In this document: positions 17,720 through 24,580 of the stretch, in pieces | Layout: each line of letters starts with the position of its first letter | Position numbering within the stretch: the first letter of the stretch is position 1 | Assembly: GCA_030615855.1 (NCBI GenBank) | Contig: JAUWYL010000006.1 | Coordinates: forward strand, 1-54,532 | From: a bacterium | Lineage (GTDB): Bacteria; UBP18; UBA7526 | Length of the DNA: 54,532 nucleotides | Direction of reading: 5' to 3' | Translations under genes and position numbers: made by a program | The notes under the pieces: model-generated | Told to the model about the DNA's origin: nothing | What the model saw: the letters and a program-made list of their open reading frames with translations, nothing else | Databases searched by the model: none

Positions 17720-17929
17720 TTAAGTAATTTTCTGTGCCGCCTTTTTCTCATCAAGATATTTTCTTATCTCTTTTAATTGTTCTTTACTTGGTTGAGCTTT
17801 ACCACTTAGCCAACGCTCAACCGTTTTGCGGCCTACATTCAATCGCTTTGCCAAATCGCTGATCTTGTAATCAACATATAAATAGATCTTATGAAGTTCC
17901 CTGAACTCCTCAATTTCCTTCCATAAATC
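17720..17929 (-). pseudogene. Small helix-turn-helix protein, frame without a usable start codon
   Basis: An open frame of 69 codons encodes a small XRE-like protein: EIEEFRELHKIYLYVD, then the helix-turn-helix YKISDLAKRLNVGRKTVERW, then LSGKAQPSKEQLKEIRKYLD and a basic end. There is no ATG, GTG or TTG before the DNA-binding part. A promoter, an AGGAAGG and an ATG (17924-17922) stand in the correct place, but that ATG is one base out of frame and meets TGA after four codons. So the gene is broken by a one-base deletion, uses an unusual start (an ATT is available) or frameshifts. An assembly error is also possible. Confidence 0.65.
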
Positions 17930-17946
17930 TTAACCTTCCTGATTAT

Positions 17947-17975
17947 ATTCTACCATATTTTTTCAATGAAGACAA
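17947..17975 (-). promoter_or_regulatory. Sigma-70-type promoter for the helix-turn-helix gene
   Basis: On the minus strand TTGTCT (-35, 17975-17970) and TAGAAT (-10, 17952-17947) are 17 bases apart. The predicted transcript would begin about 15 bases before AGGAAGG and the out-of-frame ATG. Confidence 0.55.
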
Positions 17976-18035
17976 ATCTCTCTTCCTTTTTTAATTCCAT
18001 TGGCGATTATGTCACTATCACTCAAATAATATTTG

Positions 18036-18053
18036 CATATTCGCGCGAATATG
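18036..18053. promoter_or_regulatory. Perfect 18-bp palindrome, candidate operator
   Basis: CATATTCGCGCGAATATG is identical to its reverse complement. It lies about 60 bases upstream of the -35 box of the helix-turn-helix gene and suits binding by a dimeric regulator. Confidence 0.5.
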
Positions 18054-18067
18054 TACAATACTCATTG

Positions 18068-18139
18068 TAGTCTTAATTTTAGTTGTTTCCAAATTCTTAA
18101 GAATTTAAAAATAAAGAAGAATAAGCAAAATTAAGACTA
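18068..18139. repeat. Nested palindrome: 13-bp inverted repeat around a 16-bp palindrome
   Basis: TAGTCTTAATTTT (18068-18080) is exactly inverted at 18127-18139, and the perfect palindrome AAATTCTTAAGAATTT (18091-18106) lies between. It is just downstream of the DUF2784 stop on the minus strand and may be a terminator or regulatory structure. Confidence 0.65.
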
Positions 18140-18152
18140 AACCTTCCTCCAT

Positions 18153-18665
18153 TTAAATATTCTTCTTATTTTGAACAAAGTGAAAAACAAGGTTTCTGAG
18201 CGAAGCGAAGGGCTTTCTTATTTTTGTTGGCGGTTTAATTATAAATACCACTAGGGTGAAGATAGCAATAAATATCGTGGGTATTAATATTACTAATAGA
18301 TTGACATCCAGATAGACTAACTTCTCGATATAATGAACTATGCACGAACCAGAATAGGTTAAGGTAGGATCATATTTTGCTCTTAAGGAATTTTCCCATA
18401 TGGTCAGCGGGCAGTACTTACCCATAATGGCTAAAAAGCTGACATAGACTATGCCAAAAAGATGAAGTGTCCTAAAGAGCCACTTATCAAAAAATCCCTT
18501 CCACCTGTCCGCCGAAGTCCGACCTGTCCGCTGAAGCTTCAGCGTAAGCGGGAGGACGTAGGTGGAAAAGAAACCGCATAAGGTAAGTATAAATCCCAGG
18601 AGCATAAACAATATCCAGATAAAATGCATAACTACAATTATATCGGCAAAGATTTTATATATCAT
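18153..18665 (-). CDS. DUF2784 membrane protein with an internal repeat
   Basis: This 170-aa membrane protein belongs to the DUF2784 family (function unknown). Family features are the N-terminal helix IIVVMHFIWILFMLLGFIL, the conserved MGKYCPLTIWENSLR near residue 85 and YSGSCIVHYIEKLVYLD near 108, followed by a last membrane helix. Residues about 34-55 (VLPLTLKLQRTGRTSADR) are encoded by a hairpin repeat and look like an insertion into the loop after the first helix. No clear ribosome-binding site is visible. The basic tail also overlaps a GAGCGAAGCGAAG-type repeat. Confidence 0.75.
   Translation of the reverse strand: MIYKIFADIIVVMHFIWILFMLLGFILTLCGFFSTYVLPLTLKLQRTGRTSADRWKGFFDKWLFRTLHLFGIVYVSFLAIMGKYCPLTIWENSLRAKYDPTLTYSGSCIVHYIEKLVYLDVNLLVILIPTIFIAIFTLVVFIIKPPTKIRKPFASLRNLVFHFVQNKKNI
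18501..18565 (-). repeat. Hairpin repeat inserted in the DUF2784 coding sequence
   Basis: The element begins CCACCTGTCC and ends AGGTGG, giving an outer inverted repeat, and contains the perfect 14-bp palindrome GCTGAAGCTTCAGC. The phrase ACCTGTCCGC also recurs inside it. Its length keeps the protein frame open. Confidence 0.8.
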
Positions 18666-18739
18666 AATTTAATAAAAAATCTATGTGCTCTACGCGACAT
18701 GTTTCTGCTGAATTTGGAAGTAAAAAAAGGGAGGAAAAA

Positions 18740-19138
18740 TTATTTGATTTCTCTATGGCAGAGGATTAAGGAAATAAACATAGCCAGGCCAAAGGGCAGG
18801 GTGTAGATAAAAGAGTGTATCCAGTCCTGAGGGGTGAAGATAGGAATTAAGATGGCCATGATTAACATATAGAAGGTGGGAATAAAGGCCAGTCCCCAGA
18901 CCCTCCCCTCTCCCCTCTTGAGTCCCTTAGAGATACATATTGCTAAGACACCATTTGCTCCAAAACCCAAGAGGAAGAGGTACTCTATCAAGAATATTCT
19001 ATTCCGCATGTAGGGCTCGATATTCTCTGTTACCTTGAGGAGTCTGGGGATGAAGTCCTGGATCTGTCCCGCTACTCCAATAAGCATCATTATTCCGCTA
19101 ACAAAGAAGATCCCGCCGGCTATTTTCTTTCTGTTCAT
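18740..19138 (-). CDS. Small four-helix membrane protein of unknown function
   Basis: I do not recognise a named family. The 132-aa protein has four likely membrane helices (GGIFFVSGIMMLIGVAG; FLIEYLFLLGFGANGVLAI; LAFIPTFYMLIMAILIPIF; FIYTLPFGLAMFISLILC) with short loops and a basic N terminus, so it is probably an inner-membrane protein with both ends in the cytoplasm. It lies between DUF2784 and the PHP gene on the same strand. Confidence 0.65.
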   Translation of the reverse strand: MNRKKIAGGIFFVSGIMMLIGVAGQIQDFIPRLLKVTENIEPYMRNRIFLIEYLFLLGFGANGVLAICISKGLKRGEGRVWGLAFIPTFYMLIMAILIPIFTPQDWIHSFIYTLPFGLAMFISLILCHREIK

Positions 19139-19174
19139 CTTACATTCTCTTCTTGCTTAAGCTTTGGTCATTTT

Positions 19175-19211
19175 TAAAAAAGAAAGCCGCTTCTAAATTT
19201 TTAGAAGCGGC
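19175..19211 (-). terminator. Rho-independent terminator after the PHP gene
   Basis: On the minus strand the stem GCCGCTTCTAA pairs exactly with TTAGAAGCGGC around a four-base loop and is followed by a T-rich run. It lies 13 bases after the PHP stop. Confidence 0.88.
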
Positions 19212-19223
19212 CAAAAATAGTTT

Positions 19224-19868
19224 TCAGCATCTGTCTGCTATCTCTTGGGCATTCTCAAAGAGGGTTTTTATCTCCTTTTCAGAGAGCCCGGCGACCCTGG
19301 CTACCTTTAGCGCCTCTTTCTTGGTTATTAGGTCAGTGTAATGATGGGCATCGGTACAGAGGACCAGTTTGGCTCCGGTCTCTCTGGCCATCTTCGCCAC
19401 GTGGCCATTGGCTAATGAATGACCCTTTCTCGTGGAGATCTCCAGGCATATCCCCTTCTTCGCTGCTAAGAGGGCATCCTCTTTTGTAATGTGGCCTGGA
19501 TGGGTGAGGATATCGATATCACTCTCCAAGGCAGTACGGTTCGTTCCCGGCTCCACAGGCTCAACAATGGTCTCTCCGTGAACCAGGACTAACTTCGCTC
19601 CCAATCTCCTGGCTTCTTTTACTAAAGAAGGAATGAGTTTTGGAGGAACATGGCTTATCTCAATTCCCGAAATGGCCTTTATCTTTTTCACTTTGTTGAG
19701 ATCGTTACAGACTTTTACCACCCGGGGAATGATGAAATCCATGTTGGATGAATCGGCATGATCTGTGATGGCGATGGCCTTATATCCCTTTATCTCTGCC
19801 CGATGGATGAGTTCTGAGGGAATTAATGCTCCATCACTAAATAGGGTGTGGGTATGAAGATCGATCAT
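19224..19868 (-). CDS. PHP-domain phosphoesterase
   Basis: The 214-aa protein belongs to the PHP superfamily (histidinol phosphatase/DNA polymerase-associated phosphoesterases). The N terminus MIDLHTHTLFSDGALIPSEL carries the first metal ligands. Others follow in AITDHADSS near residue 37, LVHGETI near 93, DILTHPGHIT near 120 and LCTDAHHYTD near 175. The substrate is unknown; a histidinol phosphatase role is possible, but it is not next to his genes. GAGGAG stands seven bases before the ATG and directly follows the CCA end of the split tRNA, so the two are almost contiguous. Confidence 0.8.
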   Translation of the reverse strand: MIDLHTHTLFSDGALIPSELIHRAEIKGYKAIAITDHADSSNMDFIIPRVVKVCNDLNKVKKIKAISGIEISHVPPKLIPSLVKEARRLGAKLVLVHGETIVEPVEPGTNRTALESDIDILTHPGHITKEDALLAAKKGICLEISTRKGHSLANGHVAKMARETGAKLVLCTDAHHYTDLITKKEALKVARVAGLSEKEIKTLFENAQEIADRC

Positions 19869-19922
19869 AACTCCTCATGGCGCCCCCGGCAGGATTTTCA
19901 CCCCGCACCATAACTCATTCCG

Positions 19923-19996
19923 CCTCCCCGGAGCGATTCGAACGCTCGACCTTCCCCTTAGGAGGGGGACGCTCTGTCCAGCTGAGCTACGGGGAG
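19923..19996 (-). tRNA. tRNA-Arg (anticodon CCT)
   Basis: All arms fold: acceptor CTCCCCG/CGGGGAG, D stem GCTC/GAGC, anticodon stem TCCCC/GGGGA around CTCCTAA, T stem GAGCG/CGCTC around TTCGAAT, discriminator G. No CCA is encoded. It lies inside the insert that splits another tRNA-Arg and is flanked by the inverted pair CCCCGCACCAT (19901-19911) and ATGGTGCGGGG (20006-20016). Confidence 0.93.
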
Positions 19997-20014
19997 ATAT
20001 TGATAATGGTGCGG

Positions 20015-20058
20015 GGCCTGCCCCATACCAATCCCTTTGGGATGTTACGGGGCAGGCC
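20015..20058. repeat. GGCCTGCCCC hairpin element
   Basis: GGCCTGCCCC (20015-20024) is exactly inverted at 20049-20058, with an inner ATCCC/GGGAT pair. It forms one end of the insert in the split tRNA. A related GCCTGCCCCGT...ACGGGG hairpin lies inside the ligase gene near 43.46 kb. Confidence 0.8.
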
Positions 20059-20186
20059 TGCGACTTAGGAGGATCCTGCTCTATCCAACTGAGCTACGGG
20101 GGCGTCGCTCACTTCCGTTCGCTCCTCAGTGGGAGAACTTAAGAAAGAGATACGAATAAGAAAAAATTAATATGAGGATTTGCCCA

Positions 20187-20702
20187 CTAATATTGAATTA
20201 AGGAGAAAATTTTATAGGGTTTCAGTTTCTCTCGACCTTTTAGGAAGGTGAGTTCGATTAAGAAGGTGGCCTCTACAATCTCCCCTTTCAATTTCTTGAC
20301 AAGATCAATGGCTGCTTTGACCGTTCCTCCAGTGGCTAAGAGGTCATCGGCAATGAGCACCTGATCCCCAGGTTTTATAGCATCAATGTGGATCTCTAAG
20401 GCATCCTTTCCGTATTCTAATTCATACTCTGTCCGGTGTGTCTTATAAGGGAGCTTTCCTGCCTTTCTAATGGGAATAACCCCTGCTTTTAGTTTGTAGG
20501 CCAGGGCAGCGCCCATAATGAATCCTCTGGCCTCTACCCCCACAACGACATCTATCTTCTTGTTCTTGTAGCGGGCAGCCATTAAGTCAATGACCCTTCT
20601 AAAGGACGGCCCGTCCTTTAGTAAAGTAGTGATATCCTTAAAGACCACTCCCTTCTTGGGAAAGTCTTTAATATCTCTTATCAATCTCTTTGCTATCTTC
20701 AT
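20187..20702 (-). CDS. apt: Adenine phosphoribosyltransferase
   Basis: Apt salvages adenine to AMP using PRPP. The 171-aa protein starts [20 protein letters not shown], the family opening, and carries [19 protein letters not shown] near residue 55, the flexible-loop region with [15 protein letters not shown] near 75 and the PRPP motif [18 protein letters not shown] near 115. GGAGGA lies before the ATG. Upstream lies a long inverted repeat, and it stands alone between two tRNA genes. Confidence 0.95.
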   Translation of the reverse strand: MKIAKRLIRDIKDFPKKGVVFKDITTLLKDGPSFRRVIDLMAARYKNKKIDVVVGVEARGFIMGAALAYKLKAGVIPIRKAGKLPYKTHRTEYELEYGKDALEIHIDAIKPGDQVLIADDLLATGGTVKAAIDLVKKLKGEIVEATFLIELTFLKGREKLKPYKIFSLIQY

Positions 20703-20731
20703 CTATTCCTCCCAGGCGCAGATTTTAGTTA

Positions 20732-20786
20732 CGAAGGGTTAAGGAGGGTAAGGGGGTAAACCCTCTTTACCCTTTCAACCCTCTTC
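20732..20786. repeat. Imperfect 55-base inverted repeat upstream of apt
   Basis: CGAAGGGTTAAGGAGGGTAA at the left is inverted, with small differences, at the right (…TTTCAACCCTCTTCG). The transcript could form a long hairpin in the apt leader; it may be another mobile repeat. Confidence 0.6.
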
Positions 20787-20797
20787 GCCCCTTTACT

Positions 20798-20842
20798 ATA
20801 AATCAGTGTTCATCCGTGTTGTTATCCGTGTCTATCCGTGTT
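20798..20842. repeat. ATCCGTGT tandem repeat
   Basis: Variants of CATCCGTGTTGTTATCCGTG and TCTATCCGTGTTC occur in tandem next to the tRNA-Gly gene. The same ATCCGTG unit fills the gap at 26549-26630 and encodes the tail of the MFS transporter. Confidence 0.65.
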
Positions 20843-20843
20843 C

Positions 20844-20917
20844 TGGAGCGGGTGAAGGGAATCGAACCCTCGTATTCAGCTTGGGAAGCTGATATTCTAC
20901 CATTGAATCACACCCGC
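20844..20917 (-). tRNA. tRNA-Gly (anticodon CCC) with encoded CCA
   Basis: Acceptor GCGGGTG pairs with CACCCGC, the anticodon stem TCAGC pairs with GCTGA around TTCCCAA, and the T stem GAGGG pairs with CCCTT around TTCGATT. The discriminator is T and CCA is encoded at 20846-20844. Confidence 0.92.
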
Positions 20918-20941
20918 ATTACAAAGGTGCGGGGTGCCATT

Positions 20942-20961
20942 CCTGCCTGTCGACAGGCAGG
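20942..20961. repeat. Perfect 20-bp palindrome
   Basis: CCTGCCTGTCGACAGGCAGG equals its reverse complement and is embedded in a GGTGCGGGGTGCC repeat context after the tRNA-Gly gene. Similar palindromes are known to me as dispersed repeats of uncultured-bacterial genomes. Confidence 0.75.
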
Positions 20962-21064
20962 GAATCACGTCCGCCCAATAAAATATTATACTTCAATAGG
21001 CAAAAAAAGTCAACCCCGCTCCTTTTATTTTTAAAGCATCACTTTGTAGTAGAAAGGTGCGGGG

Positions 21065-22471
21065 TCAATTAGTTAATAACTCCTGAACGAATTTAAAGGC
21101 CTCTTTTTTCGTCTTAATTTTTTCCTCGGCCTGGACCTCGCTGAGTGCTTCCAGGATCTTTCCTATCTTCGGTCCCGGCGAGAGTTTAAACCTTTTCATA
21201 ATCTCATTCCCATTGACTAACCTCTTAGGCTTGACAATGAACTTTTTCTCATAGTAATCCCCGAGCATCTCTTCTACTACTTCCCTATGTCTCTTAATCA
21301 TCCGAGGAGTAGCCAGAGGGCCACAAGCAGCCAATCTATCCCCATAGGATAGGATCAGGGTCTCAATCCCCTCTTCCTTACAGTCCCGGAAGAATCTGAA
21401 GATGGCCCGATTGGTCACCTTGGGAACTTCGCTCAAATTGCCTGGTCGCATATGATGAAGGATCTCTCTCTTTACAGTTTTAATCGCTTTCCGGGAGAGC
21501 CTCAGCCTTTTCCCAATCTCCTCTGCCATCTCCACTCCCTTCTCTTCATGGCCGATGAACCTCATTCTTCCTTCCGGAGTAATGCTCTGTGTCTGGGGTT
21601 TTCCTAAATCGTGAAGAAGAGTAGCTAACTTCAAAAGGGTAATCCTGGGTTGCTTATCCGCCACCTCCTCTCTCAAGTGCTTCCCGATCTTCTTATAAAA
21701 TTTTGGAAAGAGTCTTTTTAAACCCTCCAGTATCTTTTCAGTGTGCTCTAAGGTCTCGAGGGAATGTTTCCAGACATCGAGATGATGGAAGCCCTCCTGG
21801 TCTGTTTTTCTTAATGCTTCTATCTCTGGAATGATCTGGGTAAGGAGCTTTAATTCATCCAATTCTCTTATGAACCTGTGGCTTTCCTTCAGGGCCAAGA
21901 TCCCGAAGAGCTCTTCTTTTATTCTCTCCCCTGAGACCTTCTTAAGTAGCGCGGCTTTCTGTAAGATCAATTTTCTTGTTTTTCTCTCGATCTTAAAATT
22001 CAAGAGGGCTCGGAAGCGAATGCTGCGCAGAAGACGCAAAGGGTCATCAGCAAATGCTTCTTCGCTGACCATTCTAATTGTTCTCTTTCGAATGTCCTCT
22101 CTTCCTTTACAGGGATCAATGACCTTTGAGAGAATGGGTTCTCCGAGGTCTAAGGCTAGGGCATTGATGGTAAAGTCTCTTTTCTTTAGATCCTCCCCTA
22201 TTGATCTACCACGCATTCTGGTAAAGTCGTAGGTCAGACCATTCTTCTTGTCAATGACCCTGTTCGTCTGGTATCTATCGTTTAAGAGAAAGAAGGCGCC
22301 CTTTATCTTCTCAGCAAATTCCTTTACAAAATCTGTAAGTCTGCCAGCAAGGACGAAGTCTAGATCCTTATTCTCCCTTTTTAAGATTAAATCTCTTAAG
22401 TATCCACCGACGAGATAGATCTTTTCTTTTCTCTTCTTAGCTAAAGAATTTAGTAATTTAAAGGTCTTCAT
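21065..22471 (-). CDS. cca: CCA tRNA nucleotidyltransferase / poly(A) polymerase family with HD domain
   Basis: This enzyme adds or repairs the CCA end of tRNAs. Residues 1-130 form the class II nucleotidyltransferase domain with VGGYLRDLILKRENKDLDFV (the GG and DxD motifs) and KRDFTINALALDL. A neck domain follows (DPLRLLRSIRFRALLNF near 145), then an HD phosphohydrolase domain with ATLLHDLGKPQT near 287 and FIGHEEKG near 310, and a C-terminal helical part. One tRNA in this window encodes CCA and another does not, consistent with a need for the enzyme. It overlaps thiC by 4 bases. Confidence 0.92.
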   Translation of the reverse strand: MKTFKLLNSLAKKRKEKIYLVGGYLRDLILKRENKDLDFVLAGRLTDFVKEFAEKIKGAFFLLNDRYQTNRVIDKKNGLTYDFTRMRGRSIGEDLKKRDFTINALALDLGEPILSKVIDPCKGREDIRKRTIRMVSEEAFADDPLRLLRSIRFRALLNFKIERKTRKLILQKAALLKKVSGERIKEELFGILALKESHRFIRELDELKLLTQIIPEIEALRKTDQEGFHHLDVWKHSLETLEHTEKILEGLKRLFPKFYKKIGKHLREEVADKQPRITLLKLATLLHDLGKPQTQSITPEGRMRFIGHEEKGVEMAEEIGKRLRLSRKAIKTVKREILHHMRPGNLSEVPKVTNRAIFRFFRDCKEEGIETLILSYGDRLAACGPLATPRMIKRHREVVEEMLGDYYEKKFIVKPKRLVNGNEIMKRFKLSPGPKIGKILEALSEVQAEEKIKTKKEAFKFVQELLTN

Positions 22472-23739
22472 CTAAAGTATTCCTTCACCTTCTTTATAGC
22501 GCAGTATTTACCACACATGGTGCAGGTTTCTTCCTTTAGCGAAGGATGATATCTCTTAGATTTTTTGGTATCCAGGGCAAGATTGATCATCTTCTTCCAC
22601 TTTAGGTCTCCCCTTGCTCTTGATAGCTCATCATCCCAACCCCTTGCTCCCTTTATTCCCTTAGCGATATCTGCGCTGTGGGCAGCGATCTTGGTAACAA
22701 TTACCCCCTCCCAGACGTCTCGGACAGTGGGTAGTCTCAGATGCTCGGCAGGAGTAACATAGCATAGGAAGTCCGCTCCTCTCCAGGCAGCTAGGGCTCC
22801 ACCAATAGCCCCTGAGATATGATCATAGCCACTGGCAACATCCGTGGTCAGAGGACCTAAAACATAGTAAGGAGCTCCATGACAGAGTCTCTTTTCTAAG
22901 TCGACATTGGCCTCTATCTGATCTAAGGGCATATGGCCTGGTCCCTCAATCATGACCTGCACCCCGACTTTCCTCGCCCTCTCTGCCAACTTCCCTAAAG
23001 TTGCCAGTTCCTCTATCTGGGCTTCATCAGAGGCATCGGCCAGGGAGCCGGGTCGCAGGCCATCGCCCAGACTCAAGGTGATATCACACTTTTTAGCAAT
23101 CTTGAGGACTTCATCATACTCCTCATAGAGAGGATTCTCTCTTTCATTAAAGATTATCCATTCTGCTAAGAAGGCCCCTCCCCTACTGACGATGCCCGTC
23201 ATCCTCTTCTTCTTTCTTAGAATCTCTAAAGTCTTCTGGGTTACTCCGGCGTGAAGGGTCATGAAGTCCACACCATCTTTAGCCTGTTCTTCGATCACCT
23301 CCAAGATATCCTCCTTCGTCATCTGGCCAATGAACCTCTTTCTCTTCACGCTATCAATAGCTGCTTGATAGATGGGCACGGTGCCCAAGGGTAGATCGGT
23401 GGCACTCAGTATCCTTCTCCTTATTTTTCTCAGATCTCCTCCAATGCTTAAGTCCATGACAGTATCTGCGCCGGCCTCCTGAGCAGCTTTAAGTTTGGAC
23501 AATTCATCTCTAATATTCACTACTTGAGGAGAGGTTCCGATATTGGCGTTTACCTTCGTTCTCAATCCCTTGCCGATCCCACACCATTTAATCTTTTTTC
23601 GTCCGATATTTGCCGGGATGACTATCTCTCCCTTTGCTATTCCCTTCCTTACCGCCTCTGGTTTCAGGCCCTCTTGTTTGGCAACATAGCGTATCTCTTT
23701 CGTTATTCTGCCTTTCCTGGCTTTGGTCAATTGAGTCAT
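22468..23739 (-). CDS. thiC: Phosphomethylpyrimidine synthase
   Basis: ThiC is the radical-SAM enzyme that turns AIR into HMP-phosphate for thiamine. The 423-aa protein is the short form lacking the N-terminal extension of E. coli ThiC. It shows ADTVMDLSIGGDLRKIRR near residue 95, FMTLHAGVT near 156, SRGGAFLAEW near 187, SLGDGLRPGS near 224, EGPGHMPLDQIEANV near 265 and the unusual C-terminal cluster motif CTMCGKYC near 410. GGAGGAG precedes the ATG. I found no THI-box riboswitch upstream. It follows thiD2 and thiE on the same strand. Confidence 0.96.
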   Translation of the reverse strand: MTQLTKARKGRITKEIRYVAKQEGLKPEAVRKGIAKGEIVIPANIGRKKIKWCGIGKGLRTKVNANIGTSPQVVNIRDELSKLKAAQEAGADTVMDLSIGGDLRKIRRRILSATDLPLGTVPIYQAAIDSVKRKRFIGQMTKEDILEVIEEQAKDGVDFMTLHAGVTQKTLEILRKKKRMTGIVSRGGAFLAEWIIFNERENPLYEEYDEVLKIAKKCDITLSLGDGLRPGSLADASDEAQIEELATLGKLAERARKVGVQVMIEGPGHMPLDQIEANVDLEKRLCHGAPYYVLGPLTTDVASGYDHISGAIGGALAAWRGADFLCYVTPAEHLRLPTVRDVWEGVIVTKIAAHSADIAKGIKGARGWDDELSRARGDLKWKKMINLALDTKKSKRYHPSLKEETCTMCGKYCAIKKVKEYFR

Positions 23740-23744
23740 TTTCT

Positions 23745-23890
23745 CCTCCGAAACGCTGATTTCCGCTGATATAGTGCGCAGATTACCGCTGATTCAAACG
23801 CTGATTTCTTTATTCTGCTTACTGTGTGGGTATATTTGACGCAGATTACCGCAGATACTTGATAGCTCGATAGCTTGATAGCTTGGTTGC
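23745..23890. repeat. CGCTGATT / CGCAGATT repeat region
   Basis: The gap between thiE and thiC is made of units such as ACGCTGATTTCCGCTGATA and GCAGATTACCGC, then GATAGCTCGATAGCTTGATA. The stretch 23798-23847 recurs at 30406-30454 with mostly transition differences. Confidence 0.75.
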
Positions 23891-23891
23891 G

Positions 23892-24524
23892 TTACAACTC
23901 TTGCTTTGCCTTTCTGATTTTCCTCAATAATTCTTGGGTGGCTTTTCGAACATTCCTTGCTTCCCCTATTGCCGAGACAACTGCTGCCCCATCTGCCTCG
24001 GCCCTTATTACACTGGCTACATTATTCCTATTTATTCCCCCGATAGCGATCAAGGGAGTTCTAATCTTCTTCTTAATCCGGGTAATCGCTTTTAAGCCCC
24101 GTGGCGGAGGTAGGTCTTTCTTCGTTTTAGTGGGAAAGATGGGTCCTAGACTGAGATAGTCTGCTCCTTCCCTTTGGGCCTTTAACGCTTGGGAGAGGTT
24201 GCGGACCGTGGCCCCGATAATCTTATTTCCTCCCAATAGCTTCCGTGCTATCTTTACAGGGAGATCCTCACTTCCTAAATGTACTCCATCAGCATCTACG
24301 GCTAAAGCGATGTCTACCCGATCGTCAACCAAAAATAATACTCTCCTCTTCTTGGCTACTTTTTTGATTGAAGAAGCAAGATTACATAAATCCCTGCTCT
24401 CCATATCCTTCTCCCTCAATTGGATAGCGGTTGCTCCGCCCTCGATTGCCTTCCGTGCTACCCAAATAGGTGAGCTACCCTTCATCATCCTCCTATCGAT
24501 AATAACATAAAGGCTTAAATCCAT
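23892..24524 (-). CDS. thiE: Thiamine-phosphate synthase
   Basis: ThiE couples HMP-PP with thiazole phosphate to form thiamine monophosphate. The 210-aa barrel shows AIEGGATAIQLREKDMESRD near residue 26, LVDDRVDIALAVDADGVHLG near 66, IIGATVRNLSQALKAQREGA near 100, YLSLGPIFPTKTKKD near 121 and IAIGGINRNNVASVI near 160. I chose the ATG at 24524 (MDLSLYVIIDRR) because the open frame further upstream is GAAAGTG repeat. It lies just after thiD2. Confidence 0.93.
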   Translation of the reverse strand: MDLSLYVIIDRRMMKGSSPIWVARKAIEGGATAIQLREKDMESRDLCNLASSIKKVAKKRRVLFLVDDRVDIALAVDADGVHLGSEDLPVKIARKLLGGNKIIGATVRNLSQALKAQREGADYLSLGPIFPTKTKKDLPPPRGLKAITRIKKKIRTPLIAIGGINRNNVASVIRAEADGAAVVSAIGEARNVRKATQELLRKIRKAKQEL

Positions 24525-24580
24525 ACTGCTCACTTTCTCACTTTCCCACTTTCTCACCTGCTCACTTTCCCACTTTCCAG
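24525..24580 (-). repeat. GAAAGTG tandem repeat over the thiD2 stop
   Basis: On the minus strand, variants of GGAAAGTGGGAAAGTGAGC are repeated, interrupted by AGGTG. The first part encodes ESGKVSR, the last residues of ThiD2; the rest is the leader of thiE. The same unit is at 13593-13620. Confidence 0.8.

Larger units (their letters stand above)
19878..20103 (-). pseudogene. tRNA-Arg(CCT) split in the T arm by an insert that holds another tRNA
   Basis: The 5' half (20103-20057) has acceptor GCCCCCG, a complete D arm, the loop CTCCTAA and the T-stem strand GCAGG. The 3' half (19900-19878) has a seven-base T loop, CCTGC, acceptor CGGGGGC, G and encoded CCA. Acceptor and T stems of the two halves pair perfectly, so they were one gene. 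The 3' strand of the anticodon stem is missing, an extra deletion. The 156-base insert (19901-20056) contains a hairpin element and an intact tRNA-Arg(CCT). Confidence 0.75.

Noticed and set aside
18624-18806. Small plus-strand frame between the two membrane-protein genes
   Set aside because: It overlaps the starts and ends of two better-supported minus-strand genes and has no ribosome-binding site or domain.
23740-23891. Possible TPP riboswitch upstream of thiC
   Set aside because: The gap is CGCTGATT/CGCAGATT repeat; the conserved CUGAGA and ACCUGA-type THI-box parts are not visible, nor are they before thiD2.
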